Shown here: piece by piece, positions 1-7,773 of the stretch
How the letters are laid out: every line of letters starts with the position of its first letter
Numbering within the stretch: position 1 is the stretch's first letter
Assembly: GCA_016125265.1 (NCBI GenBank)
Contig: WGMC01000016.1
Coordinates: forward strand, 1 to 64,000
DNA: 64,000 nt
Reading direction: 5' to 3'
Source: Planctomycetaceae bacterium
Lineage (GTDB): Bacteria; Planctomycetota; UBA1135; GCA-002686595
Notes under the pieces: model-generated
Seen by the model: the letters and a program-made list of their open reading frames with translations, nothing else
Database searches by the model: none
Told to the model about the DNA's origin: nothing
Position numbers and translations under genes: made by a program

Positions 1-49
1 CAACCTGGGGCGTTGCCCCAGGCTACTATGGGGCGCGCCGTTGGCGCGC
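1..49. repeat. REP-like double hairpin with GTT loops (copy 1)
   Basis: Two adjacent perfect hairpins share a GTT loop. The first is CCTGGGGC at 4-11, GTT, GCCCCAGG at 15-22. The second is GCGCGCC at 33-39, GTT, GGCGCGC at 43-49. They are separated by a 10-base spacer reading CTACTATGGG. The same two-hairpin module, with a matching CTACTATGG spacer, is found in opposite orientation at 32651-32695, so this is a dispersed intergenic element. It lies downstream of the last gene of a long minus-strand operon, where it could also act in termination or mRNA stability. Confidence 0.7.
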
Positions 50-90
50 GAGAGCGTCTCGCGACGCGCAATGCGTCCGATATTCGGTGC

Positions 91-176
91 GCGCCAACGT
101 TCCGCACCGCGCCAACGTTCCGCGCGCGCCGACATTCCGCGCGCGCCGACATTCCGCGCGGGCCGACGTTCCGTGT
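91..176. repeat. 17-18 bp tandem repeat, five units
   Basis: Five head-to-tail units start at 91, 109, 126, 143 and 160. The core reads GCGCCRACRTTCCGCGC with few changes; the first unit is 18 bases and the rest are 17. The array lies between the GTT-loop element at 1-49 and the stop codon of the minus-strand gene ending at 199, so it is 3' to that gene. Spacing is too short and regular for CRISPR. No function is proposed. Confidence 0.75.
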
Positions 177-198
177 GCGCCGTTGGTGCGCTAGGCGG

Positions 199-2160
199 TC
201 ACTCGGTCGGTGCGGACGGTGCGGCGGCGGCTTCGGCGGCAGCCTTGGCGGCCTCCTCTTCTTCCTGGGTGATGCGCACGTTGTAGCGCTCGCGCACCTT
301 CTCGAAGTCGAAAGGATTGCCGCCGAGCAGCCAGTCGAACTCCGTGCGCTGGCGCGCGTCGGAGAGGATCGCGGTGAAGTCCTTCGGCTGCATGCGCTCG
401 AGCGGCACGTCGCGTTTGCCCGCGAGGCGCGCCAGCAGCACGTGTTTGCCGTCGGCGGAAGCCAACGGCTCGGAGACACCGTCCACCTCGAGGCGCGCGA
501 ACGACGCGCGGGTGCGCAGGATCGCGTGGGCCGGCGTCGCCGACAGGGGATCGGCGTCCACCGGCGCGCCGCTGTCGAGCCAATCGCGGCGGCCCACTTC
601 GAGCCCAGCCTGGCCCGCGAGTTCCGCGAACCGCTCCGCGGTGACGGCGGTGGCGGGCTCCGCGGGCTCGACCGGCTCTTCGCCCTCGGCCACCTCCGGC
701 ACTTCGGGGGCGGGCAGCATGAGCGCGCGGAGGTCGCTGAGTTCCTCGGTCGCTAGTTCCTTCGCCCGCTGGTCGGCCCAGTCGGACAGCACACGCTCTC
801 GGATCTCCGCGAAGGCGGGAACGCTGGGCGGCAACTGTTCGATGGCCCGGGCCACGCCGAAGCCGCCCTTCTCGACGATCACACCACTCGACAGGGCACC
901 CTCCGCGAGCCGCGCGATCTGACCCGCCGCGTAGGTGCCGGACAGTCCGTCGCGCTCGCGCCATTCGAGTTGGGTCAAGGCATTCTCGGGTGCCTCGAGA
1001 ACGAGGCCGAGCCGCTCGGCTTCGGCCGCGAGATCGATGGTCTCCCCCGCCGCGACGCGCGTGTCGAGGTCGGCCTTGAACGCGCGCATCGCCGCCAGGA
1101 CGCGAGCCTCGGCGGCGGCCTGCTCGGCCACCTCCTCGTAGGCGCGGTAGATCACGTCCGTGGAGCCCTCGGGTGCCGGGAAGCGCACGTACGCGTAGTC
1201 CCCGTAGTACTTGGTAGCACGCGCCTCGACGTCCACGTCGGCGGGGTCCGGGTAGGCGGCGAGCAGCGTTTCCGCATCGGCCGTTCCGCCGACGGGCAGC
1301 AGCACACCGACCAACTCCGCTCGGGTGCGCGCGGGGCCCTCGTACTTGCGCCGATCCGCCTCGGGTTGTTCGGCGAGCCAAGCCTCGAGCGTCGCGTCGT
1401 CGGGCGCCTCCGCGAGCGCGGCGTCGCGGTAATCCGCTGCCGCGACCAGCACGTACTCGTACGCCGTCTCGCTGCGGCGTTCGTTCCAGAGTTCCTGGAT
1501 GGCGGAGGCCTTGGGCTGCGCCGCGACGAGCCCCATCAACGACGTCAGGCGTTCGACACGCATCAGGCGGCGCAACGTAGCTTCGAACTCGGCGACGCTG
1601 AGGTTGCGCAGATTGCGCACACGCGCCTCGTAAGCGGACTTGCCGCCCACGGCGGACGCGAACGAGACGAGCTGGCTCTTCAGTTCGCCGTCCGTGACAC
1701 GCAGGCCCGCGTCCTGGGCCAGGGTGTCCATGATCAAGAACGACGCCACTTCGGAGTCCTCGATGTTGGTGCCGCCGCCGCGCAGGAAGTCGATCGTCAG
1801 ACCGAGTGTCCGCTTCTCGCGCCACCATTCGCGCGTCATGTACTCGACCCGCCCCACACCGGGGCGGTCCCACGACATCTCGACGACGGACCGGCCAGCG
1901 CCGCCGCGGTTGGGCAGGTAGTCCAGCACGACGAACACCGCCGTCAGGAAGATCAGGAGGAAGATCAGCAGCGCGTAGGTCGCCTTGCTGCGCCCGCGCG
2001 GGATCTTCAGCAGCTCTTCCGCGTCCTGGAAGTCTTTCGCCGTCGGTTCGGCGTGTTCGATGTCCGCCGGTGCGTGGGCGCCGCTCTGGGCAGCGGTGCT
2101 GGCGCCGGGGGCCACCGGGTGGGCCGGGGGAGGGGTGTTCTTCTTCGACTTGGACGACAT
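199..2160 (-). CDS. Membrane-anchored PpiD/SurA-like protein
   Basis: The 653-residue product has a charged cytoplasmic N-terminus and one membrane helix at about 61-82. A large extracytoplasmic part follows. Its first portion (about 95-230) is helical and resembles the SurA/PpiD N-terminal chaperone domain, and a rotamase-like segment lies near 350-470. This type II topology is that of PpiD, a periplasmic folding factor. A classic parvulin core with its usual HS..GG.L pattern is not obvious, so chaperone rather than isomerase activity is likely. The Ala/Glu-rich tail is low complexity. It is the last gene of the minus-strand block, separated from scpB by 233 bases, and may have its own promoter. 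The family call is from residue pattern only. Confidence 0.6.
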   Translation of the reverse strand: MSSKSKKNTPPPAHPVAPGASTAAQSGAHAPADIEHAEPTAKDFQDAEELLKIPRGRSKATYALLIFLLIFLTAVFVVLDYLPNRGGAGRSVVEMSWDRPGVGRVEYMTREWWREKRTLGLTIDFLRGGGTNIEDSEVASFLIMDTLAQDAGLRVTDGELKSQLVSFASAVGGKSAYEARVRNLRNLSVAEFEATLRRLMRVERLTSLMGLVAAQPKASAIQELWNERRSETAYEYVLVAAADYRDAALAEAPDDATLEAWLAEQPEADRRKYEGPARTRAELVGVLLPVGGTADAETLLAAYPDPADVDVEARATKYYGDYAYVRFPAPEGSTDVIYRAYEEVAEQAAAEARVLAAMRAFKADLDTRVAAGETIDLAAEAERLGLVLEAPENALTQLEWRERDGLSGTYAAGQIARLAEGALSSGVIVEKGGFGVARAIEQLPPSVPAFAEIRERVLSDWADQRAKELATEELSDLRALMLPAPEVPEVAEGEEPVEPAEPATAVTAERFAELAGQAGLEVGRRDWLDSGAPVDADPLSATPAHAILRTRASFARLEVDGVSEPLASADGKHVLLARLAGKRDVPLERMQPKDFTAILSDARQRTEFDWLLGGNPFDFEKVRERYNVRITQEEEEAAKAAAEAAAAPSAPTE

Positions 2161-2393
2161 CGAGGGATCGTGGAGGGAGCTCGTTGCAGCGATGCGGGTG
2201 GGCGGTCTGCGCGGGCGGTGCTATGCATCGCCGCCGCCGCATGTGAATGTGGCGCACCACCGTGCGGGGTGGCGGTGCTCAGGTGGCGAAGCAGCGCATT
2301 GCCTTCCGGTGCCCCGGACCACGCCGGCCCCTTCGAGAGCGAGGCGAGGCGGCTAGGGCGGCTTGGGGGGGAGGATTGTAGCGGCGGGCGGCC

Positions 2394-3374
2394 TCAGTCG
2401 CGGGCCAGTTCGCCGTCGCGCGGCAGGTCCTCGAGCCGCGCCAGGCCGAAGCGGTCCAGGAACTCGCGGGTGGTGCCGTAGAGGAGGGGCGCCCCGGGCT
2501 GGTCCGCGCGGCCCGCGACCCGCACCAGGCCGCGGTCGACCAGGGTGCGCAGGATCGGACCGGCCTGGACACCGCGGATGGCCTCGATCTCGCCCTTCGT
2601 CACCGGTTGGCGGTAGGCGACGATCGCCAGGGTCTCGAGGCCGGCGGGGCTGATGCGCTCGGTCCGGCGCGAGGCGAAGAGCTGGCCGACCAGCTCGCCC
2701 AGCGCCGCTTCGGTCGCGTAGCGCCAGCCCCCCGCGATCTCCGCCAGCACGATGCCGAGCCCGCCGTCGGCCAGGCGCTCGCCCAGCACCTCGAGCGCCG
2801 CGCGCACCCGCGCCTGGCTGGATTCGCCGACCAGGGCCGAGAGCCGGGCCGTCGACAGCGGTTCCGGGGCAGCCAGCACGAGGGCCGAAAGGGCTCGCAG
2901 GAGCGTGGCGTCGTCGAGGCCGTCGTCCTCGGTCGGCGCGGCGTCCGCCTCGGCCTTGGCCGCTTCGGGGTCGGCGGTTTCCGGGAGAGCCCCGTGCACG
3001 TCGGCGAGATCGGCGTCGTCCGCGTCCGCCGCTTCGGAGGCGAGGAGCGCGTCGTCGAGGTCCTCGGGTCCCTCCTCGAGCGGCCCGACCTCCGCCTCGG
3101 CGGCGGCATCGTCTTCCGGCGGCTCCGGCTGGGTTTCGGACTCGGCCGCGGGGCTCTCCAGCACGTCGCTTGCGTCCACCGGGGGAGCGTCGGACGCGGT
3201 ACCCAGGATCGCCGCCTCGGCCTCGGCCCACGGGTCGACGGGCTGCTCGATTTGGGCGGGTGGACGGGCGGCGGGCGGAGTGGGCGGAGCCACAGGTTTT
3301 TTGTCCCCGTGCACCGCGGCCTCGGCCTCGGCCCAGGGGTCGTGGGAATCCCCGCCTTCGATCGCACCCGTCAT
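2394..3374 (-). CDS. scpB: Segregation and condensation protein B (ScpB) with acidic N-terminal extension
   Basis: Residues 150-326 carry the two winged-helix domains of ScpB, with the family-typical stretch LETLAIVAYRQPVTKGEIE and the following GVQAGPILRTLVDRGLV. ScpB binds the kleisin ScpA and the Smc ATPase in the bacterial condensin complex. The first 150 residues are unusual: acidic, proline-rich and containing a duplicated DPWAEAEAA motif. Most ScpB proteins begin directly with the winged helix and are about 190 residues. The ATG at 3374 is the first in-frame methionine that does not run through the neighbouring gene. ScpA, usually adjacent, is absent; the upstream neighbour is a parvulin lipoprotein. 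Confidence 0.9.
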   Translation of the reverse strand: MTGAIEGGDSHDPWAEAEAAVHGDKKPVAPPTPPAARPPAQIEQPVDPWAEAEAAILGTASDAPPVDASDVLESPAAESETQPEPPEDDAAAEAEVGPLEEGPEDLDDALLASEAADADDADLADVHGALPETADPEAAKAEADAAPTEDDGLDDATLLRALSALVLAAPEPLSTARLSALVGESSQARVRAALEVLGERLADGGLGIVLAEIAGGWRYATEAALGELVGQLFASRRTERISPAGLETLAIVAYRQPVTKGEIEAIRGVQAGPILRTLVDRGLVRVAGRADQPGAPLLYGTTREFLDRFGLARLEDLPRDGELARD

Positions 3375-3423
3375 CGGCGCAGCATCGCGCCCGGGACCCC
3401 GCGCGGTCAAGCGCGCGACGTCC

Positions 3424-4521
3424 TCAGCCGTTCGACGGCGCGGCGGAAACTGCCGCGGCCGAGGCGCGCGGGGTCGCCTCGGGGGGCGAGGCCGGCTCCG
3501 GCGCGGGCTCGCGACCGGGCTCCGCTCCGGGGCCGAAGTCGGGCTCCGAGGGCGGCGGCGGCTCGCCGAGCAGATCGAGCAGCGGCCCCACGTCCACCGG
3601 CCAGCGGCGCTCGGCCTCGACCTGCCACGCGACGAACTCCGACTCCCCCACCGGATCCAGTGCCAGCGACGCGAGCACTTCTTCGCCGTGCTCGGGCCAG
3701 TCGCCGTCCCGCGCTTCCAGCCTGCCGTGCACGAGCAGCAGCACGTGACGCCCGCCGAGTACGAACGGCCCGTCGACCCTGCCGACCCGCGCCGCGAACG
3801 CGCGCCGCACGAGGGGCGCATCCTGGTTGTAGGTCAAGTCCGGCAGGCGTCCGCCGCGTTCGGCCGAGGGGTCGATGCTGTGCGCCTTCGCGAGCGCGGC
3901 GAAGTCCTCGCCCTGTCGCACGCGTTCGGCGAGCGCCTGCGCGGTATCGGCGTCCTTGGCAGCGAGCACCGACAGACTGACGCGCCGGCTGGTGAGTGTG
4001 TGCAGTCGCACGACGCGTTCGCTGACCAACTCGCGAGCGGTTTCGTCGCGCAAGCGCTGGCGGAAACGCTGGGGATCCATTTGCAACCGATCGCGCAGCA
4101 CCGCGTCGAACGACTGGCCGGGGTAGCGCTCGAGCCACAGGGCGCGGAGCGCGCCGAGGTGCGCGGCGAGGCGACGCTCCACCTCGAGGGGGTCGATCTC
4201 GACCTTGCGGCGCTCGGCTTCCAAGCGCGCCAGTTCGCCGGCGATCAGCAGGTTGAGCTGGTTCCAGAGCGACGGGCTGTCGCGCTGCAACCACTGGGCC
4301 AAAAGATCCGCGGCGTCGATGTCGCGCGAGCCGACGCGGACCAAGAGCGCTTTGGGTTCGGCGCGCTCCGCGGTCGCCGGCGCGGGGCGCGGCGCGAGGG
4401 GCCTGGTCCGCGATGTGCCGCCGCCATCCGCCGCACAGCCGACGAACAAGGGCGCCGCCACGAGAGCCGCGAGCAGCGCAATCCCGGGCCGCGCCGCCCG
4501 ACCCAACGGGGTCCTGTTCAC
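3424..4521 (-). CDS. Parvulin-type peptidyl-prolyl isomerase lipoprotein
   Basis: The product has 365 residues and starts at a GTG that overlaps the previous stop as GTGA (4518-4521). The N-terminus is a lipoprotein signal: a basic start, a hydrophobic stretch and the lipobox LFVGC. A SurA-like helical region follows, then a parvulin-like segment reading FAALAKAHSIDPSAERGG and ending in hydrophobic beta strands. The C-terminus is Pro/Glu/Ala-rich and probably disordered. A lipid-anchored foldase would act at the membrane surface on secreted or outer-membrane proteins. Its place just behind the pseudopilin genes suggests it helps fold components or substrates of that system. Confidence 0.72.
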   Translation of the reverse strand: MNRTPLGRAARPGIALLAALVAAPLFVGCAADGGGTSRTRPLAPRPAPATAERAEPKALLVRVGSRDIDAADLLAQWLQRDSPSLWNQLNLLIAGELARLEAERRKVEIDPLEVERRLAAHLGALRALWLERYPGQSFDAVLRDRLQMDPQRFRQRLRDETARELVSERVVRLHTLTSRRVSLSVLAAKDADTAQALAERVRQGEDFAALAKAHSIDPSAERGGRLPDLTYNQDAPLVRRAFAARVGRVDGPFVLGGRHVLLLVHGRLEARDGDWPEHGEEVLASLALDPVGESEFVAWQVEAERRWPVDVGPLLDLLGEPPPPSEPDFGPGAEPGREPAPEPASPPEATPRASAAAVSAAPSNG

Positions 4522-6125
4522 CGGTAGTGCACCCGCCGCACCAGACCCACCTGCCGGCAGAGCGGGCACGGAGTGAGGCGTGTGCCCGAGTCGGCGCCGG
4601 AGGCCGCGCTGCCGGTGCTCAGCACCTCGAGCACCCCCACGCCGCCGCACGTGCGGCAGTTCGCGAAGCCGACACGCTCCAGCTTCATGTCGCCGCCGTT
4701 CTCCGCGTAGTAGGCGAGCATCCACTGGGCGCGCACGTTGCTGCCGAAGTCCTTCCAGATCAGCTCCATGTCCTCCGGATCGGCGCTCGTATTGCTGGAG
4801 CGGCTGGCCTGTTCCTGGTTCTTCAGGTAGCGCTTGACTCGCTCCTCGATCGCGTTGCGCTCCGCGTCCTTCTCGCCGGCCTCCTCCGGTTTCTCGGCCT
4901 CCGGGTCCGCGAGGCCCGCGCGCGCCTTCTCGGGTCCGAGGAGCCACGTGGCGTTGCCGTAGGTCGCGCTGTGGGGGCGGCCCTTTGGCCGCGCTGCCCA
5001 GCGCGCGCGAACGTCCGCGGCGCCGAGACCGGGCGCCAGTTCCTGCACCTCTTCGACGACGTTGGCGACGACCTCTTCGGAGAGGCCCTCATCGAGCCAA
5101 GTGAGGGACTCCTGGTAACCGCGTGTGCGCGCCGCGTCGCGGATCAGGCGCTGCGTCCAGAAGTGCCAGCGCTGCGGCACCAGTTTGTCGAGGGCGCGGC
5201 CGAGATCCTTCTCGACCTTGGTGGCGAGTTTCGCGCGGTCCTCGAGAAGCGGACTGCGCGGGTACCGCGTGAGGAACGAATCGAGGCCCAACTTGGCCTC
5301 GGCGTACTTGCCGCGGGCGCGCAGCGTGTCGATGGCGTCGAGCTGATCCACCTGTTCTTGCACCGCGGCCTTTCGTTCGGCCTGCGCGAGGCGCGAGGAC
5401 AGATCGGCACGCTCGAGGCCCAGCTCCGACGCGGCGCGCCAGTGTTCCAGCGCGCGCACGAAGTCGTAGAGCTGCTCGCTGAAGAGCGCCAACGATTCGT
5501 GCGCCTTGGCGGCCTTCGCGCCGCCCTCGGAAAGCGCCTCGGTCCAGTCCGCGAGGCGCGATTGGTACAACTCGTCGCGCGTGAAGATCTCGCGCGCCGG
5601 CACCTCGATGTCGGTCGCGCCGCCGCTGATGCGCGTGAGGGGCAAAACGAGCAGCGACCCAGCGGTCTTGAGGTGCAGGGCCTCGTCGGTGCGCTCCACG
5701 ATCAGGCCGATCGTGTCGCGGCCGCCGACGAGGGGTACACGTTGCGCGGTGACGAACAACTCCTCGGAATCGATGTCCAAGAGGCCGTAACGCAGGCGCA
5801 GGTCGCGTTCCACGGCGGGCGCGAGCATCCGCCACGGCAGCGTCACACGACCGCCCTGGTCCAAGCGGCGCAGTTCGAGCCCCGCGTCCGTCCCCTCGAC
5901 GAGTTCCGCCCAAAGAAGTCGCCCGTCGGAGAGCTGCAGGAGCTCGACGGCGGTCGGATCCTCGGGCGCGACACCCATCGGGCCGCCGCGGCCGGGCACC
6001 ACGCCGCCGCCCTGGCCCGCAACGGCCGGCGCGTTCGCGAACCGGACCGCCGTCGGAAGAGCGAGAGCCGCGGCCAGGGGCAGAAGCAGCGCGGGGGCGA
6101 GCAAACGGAAAAGTCGGCGGTTCAT
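4518..6125 (-). CDS. Secreted protein with C-terminal zinc ribbon, function unknown
   Basis: The 535-residue product begins with a clear signal peptide (MNRRLFRLLAPALLLPLAAA) cut near residue 25-35. The middle is helical with a tetratricopeptide-like part (about 190-320), where a YAEAKLGLDSFLTRYP segment looks like a repeat. The end carries two cysteine pairs, CRTC near 487 and CPLC near 520, spaced like a DnaJ-type zinc ribbon. I do not recognise the family. It overlaps its neighbours by four bases on each side (ATGA upstream, GTGA downstream), so it is translationally coupled to the pseudopilins and the parvulin lipoprotein. A zinc ribbon on an exported protein is uncommon. Confidence 0.75.
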   Translation of the reverse strand: MNRRLFRLLAPALLLPLAAALALPTAVRFANAPAVAGQGGGVVPGRGGPMGVAPEDPTAVELLQLSDGRLLWAELVEGTDAGLELRRLDQGGRVTLPWRMLAPAVERDLRLRYGLLDIDSEELFVTAQRVPLVGGRDTIGLIVERTDEALHLKTAGSLLVLPLTRISGGATDIEVPAREIFTRDELYQSRLADWTEALSEGGAKAAKAHESLALFSEQLYDFVRALEHWRAASELGLERADLSSRLAQAERKAAVQEQVDQLDAIDTLRARGKYAEAKLGLDSFLTRYPRSPLLEDRAKLATKVEKDLGRALDKLVPQRWHFWTQRLIRDAARTRGYQESLTWLDEGLSEEVVANVVEEVQELAPGLGAADVRARWAARPKGRPHSATYGNATWLLGPEKARAGLADPEAEKPEEAGEKDAERNAIEERVKRYLKNQEQASRSSNTSADPEDMELIWKDFGSNVRAQWMLAYYAENGGDMKLERVGFANCRTCGGVGVLEVLSTGSAASGADSGTRLTPCPLCRQVGLVRRVHYR

Positions 6126-6667
6126 CGGCGGGCCTCGTCGGAGGGTGGAGTGTTCGGTGGGGCGGCGGGCGGCTGCGGGGCGGCGGGCGGCGGCGAAGCC
6201 GGTGGCGCTCCGAGGGCAGCCCGGCGCAGGCGCTCGCCGAGCGGCACGGCCCGGGGCATCAGGGTGCGAAAGTCCAGGCTGCGGCGCGCGCCGCGGCCGC
6301 GCCACTCGATGGACACGTCGACGGCCCACAGTTCCGGCGCCCCGGGAACAGCATGGGCCAACTCGGCGCGCACGGAATGGGTGTAGCGCGGAAAGTTCGG
6401 CACGGGGCGGCCCTCGAACACCTCCGGCGGCCCCGCGGTGCCGTCTTCCAGCAGGGGGAAGAGGCGCTCCTCCAGGTCGGGCAACACCGCTCCCAGGGCC
6501 GCCGCAGCACCCGCGCGGCGTTCGGCCTGGGACGAGAGCGCGGCACCAAACGCGAGCATCGACAGGATCGAACCCATGCCGAGGGCCAGGATGCCGAGGG
6601 CGAGCACCACTTCGAGCAGCGTCATGCCGCGCTGCTTGCCGCGGCGAGTCTTCCAGGTCGCGTTCAT
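6122..6667 (-). CDS. Type II secretion minor pseudopilin, GspI-like
   Basis: The 181-residue protein starts with a short basic leader and the prepilin cleavage site RG|MTLLEVVLALGILALG. Glu lies at +5 and an unbroken hydrophobic helix follows, the signature of type IV pilin-like proteins processed by prepilin peptidase. Size and position (between the GspJ- and GspG/H-like genes) fit GspI, a pseudopilus tip subunit. The C-terminal 40 residues are Pro/Ala-rich and atypical. It overlaps the previous gene as ATGA at 6664-6667. Confidence 0.75.
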   Translation of the reverse strand: MNATWKTRRGKQRGMTLLEVVLALGILALGMGSILSMLAFGAALSSQAERRAGAAAALGAVLPDLEERLFPLLEDGTAGPPEVFEGRPVPNFPRYTHSVRAELAHAVPGAPELWAVDVSIEWRGRGARRSLDFRTLMPRAVPLGERLRRAALGAPPASPPPAAPQPPAAPPNTPPSDEARR

Positions 6668-7773
6668 CGGCGCCAGTCCTCCCGGCGCAGGGCCGGCGCG
6701 AACTCGCGCGCGAAGCCCTGGCCCCACTGCAGACGTTCGCCGGGCCGGTGCACCGCCGCGCGTGTGCCGCGTTGCGCCCGATTGACCTGGGCGCCGCTCG
6801 AACCCGCGCTGAGCAGTTCGACCCACTCCTCGCCGAGCAGGAGCAGCGTCCCCGGCTCGGGCAAACGCGTGGGTGCGTCGAGCGGCAGGAACCGCGCCTC
6901 GGCGTCGATCTCCGCCGTCAACTTGGGCCGCCGTTCGCGCTCGCGCGGCGGTTCGAACTCGAACTCGATGCGCATGCGGCGGGGCAGCCGCAGGGACTCG
7001 TCGCCGGTCGTGGGCCGCGGCAGGGTTCGGTTGAAGTTGTGGCGCTCCGTGTCCGGCCGGCCGAGGCCCCAACCGTCCCACGCGCGCGCCACGTCGCCCG
7101 ACTCGGATCCCGGTTGCCACTCGCCGTAGAGGAGGCTCGTTTCGTCCGCGAGCAGGAGGTCGAACCAGAGCAACCCGCGCGCCAGTTCCTGGGCGGCCGC
7201 GCCCGGAGGAGCACCCGCCCCGTCGAAGAAGTCCGCGGCAAAGAACGAGTCCTCCGGCGCGCCTGCGAGCACCCGTTCGCCGCGCAGCAAGAGGCCGTCC
7301 CCGCGCGAGGGTTCGCCCGCCTCGCGCGGCGCCGGTTGCACACACCACACCACCTCGACCAGGGCGTCGCTGTCCAGCAAACGACCTACACCCAGCTCCT
7401 GCTCCACTTCGTCGGCGGAGTCCTGGCGGAGGCCGAGACGCAGCAGGTCCCGCGGAGCCGCGCTGCGCACCAGCCGCAGGCGCGGCCACGGGCGCGACGC
7501 GATGCCGTCACCGTTCTGGTCGAACGTCCACCAGTCGACGAGGAGGTCGCCATCGTCGCCGCTCGCGAGGCCGGCCAGGTCGCCGAGCAGCCACTCGCTG
7601 GTGACGAGTTCGAGTGCGAGACGGTCCCGTTGCCCTTCGCTTTCGCCGAGCACCCGCAGGCTGCCGTCGACGAGGCGCACCACCGCCAGCACCAGCAGGC
7701 TGAAGAGCGCGAGGGCGACCAGGAGCTCCACGAGTGTGAAACCGCGGCGCGATGTGTTCTGGGGAGTCGCCAT
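6664..7773 (-). CDS. Type II secretion minor pseudopilin, GspJ-like
   Basis: The 369-residue product has the prepilin motif RRG|FTLVELLVALALF with Glu at +5. The LEGxD-like order of a GspJ tip pseudopilin and its place next to GspI- and GspK-like genes support that call. It is longer than usual GspJ (about 200 residues). Near residues 315-350 it has a segment GTLLLLGEEWVELL followed by RAQRGTRAAVHRPGERL, a module also repeated in the giant GspK-like protein encoded next to it. The start shares one base with the preceding stop (TGATG). Confidence 0.75.
   Translation of the reverse strand: MATPQNTSRRGFTLVELLVALALFSLLVLAVVRLVDGSLRVLGESEGQRDRLALELVTSEWLLGDLAGLASGDDGDLLVDWWTFDQNGDGIASRPWPRLRLVRSAAPRDLLRLGLRQDSADEVEQELGVGRLLDSDALVEVVWCVQPAPREAGEPSRGDGLLLRGERVLAGAPEDSFFAADFFDGAGAPPGAAAQELARGLLWFDLLLADETSLLYGEWQPGSESGDVARAWDGWGLGRPDTERHNFNRTLPRPTTGDESLRLPRRMRIEFEFEPPRERERRPKLTAEIDAEARFLPLDAPTRLPEPGTLLLLGEEWVELLSAGSSGAQVNRAQRGTRAAVHRPGERLQWGQGFAREFAPALRREDWRR

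Noticed and set aside
91-176. CRISPR or iteron-type origin
   Set aside because: Units of 17 bases abut with no spacers, and there is no replication protein or AT-rich unwinding region nearby.
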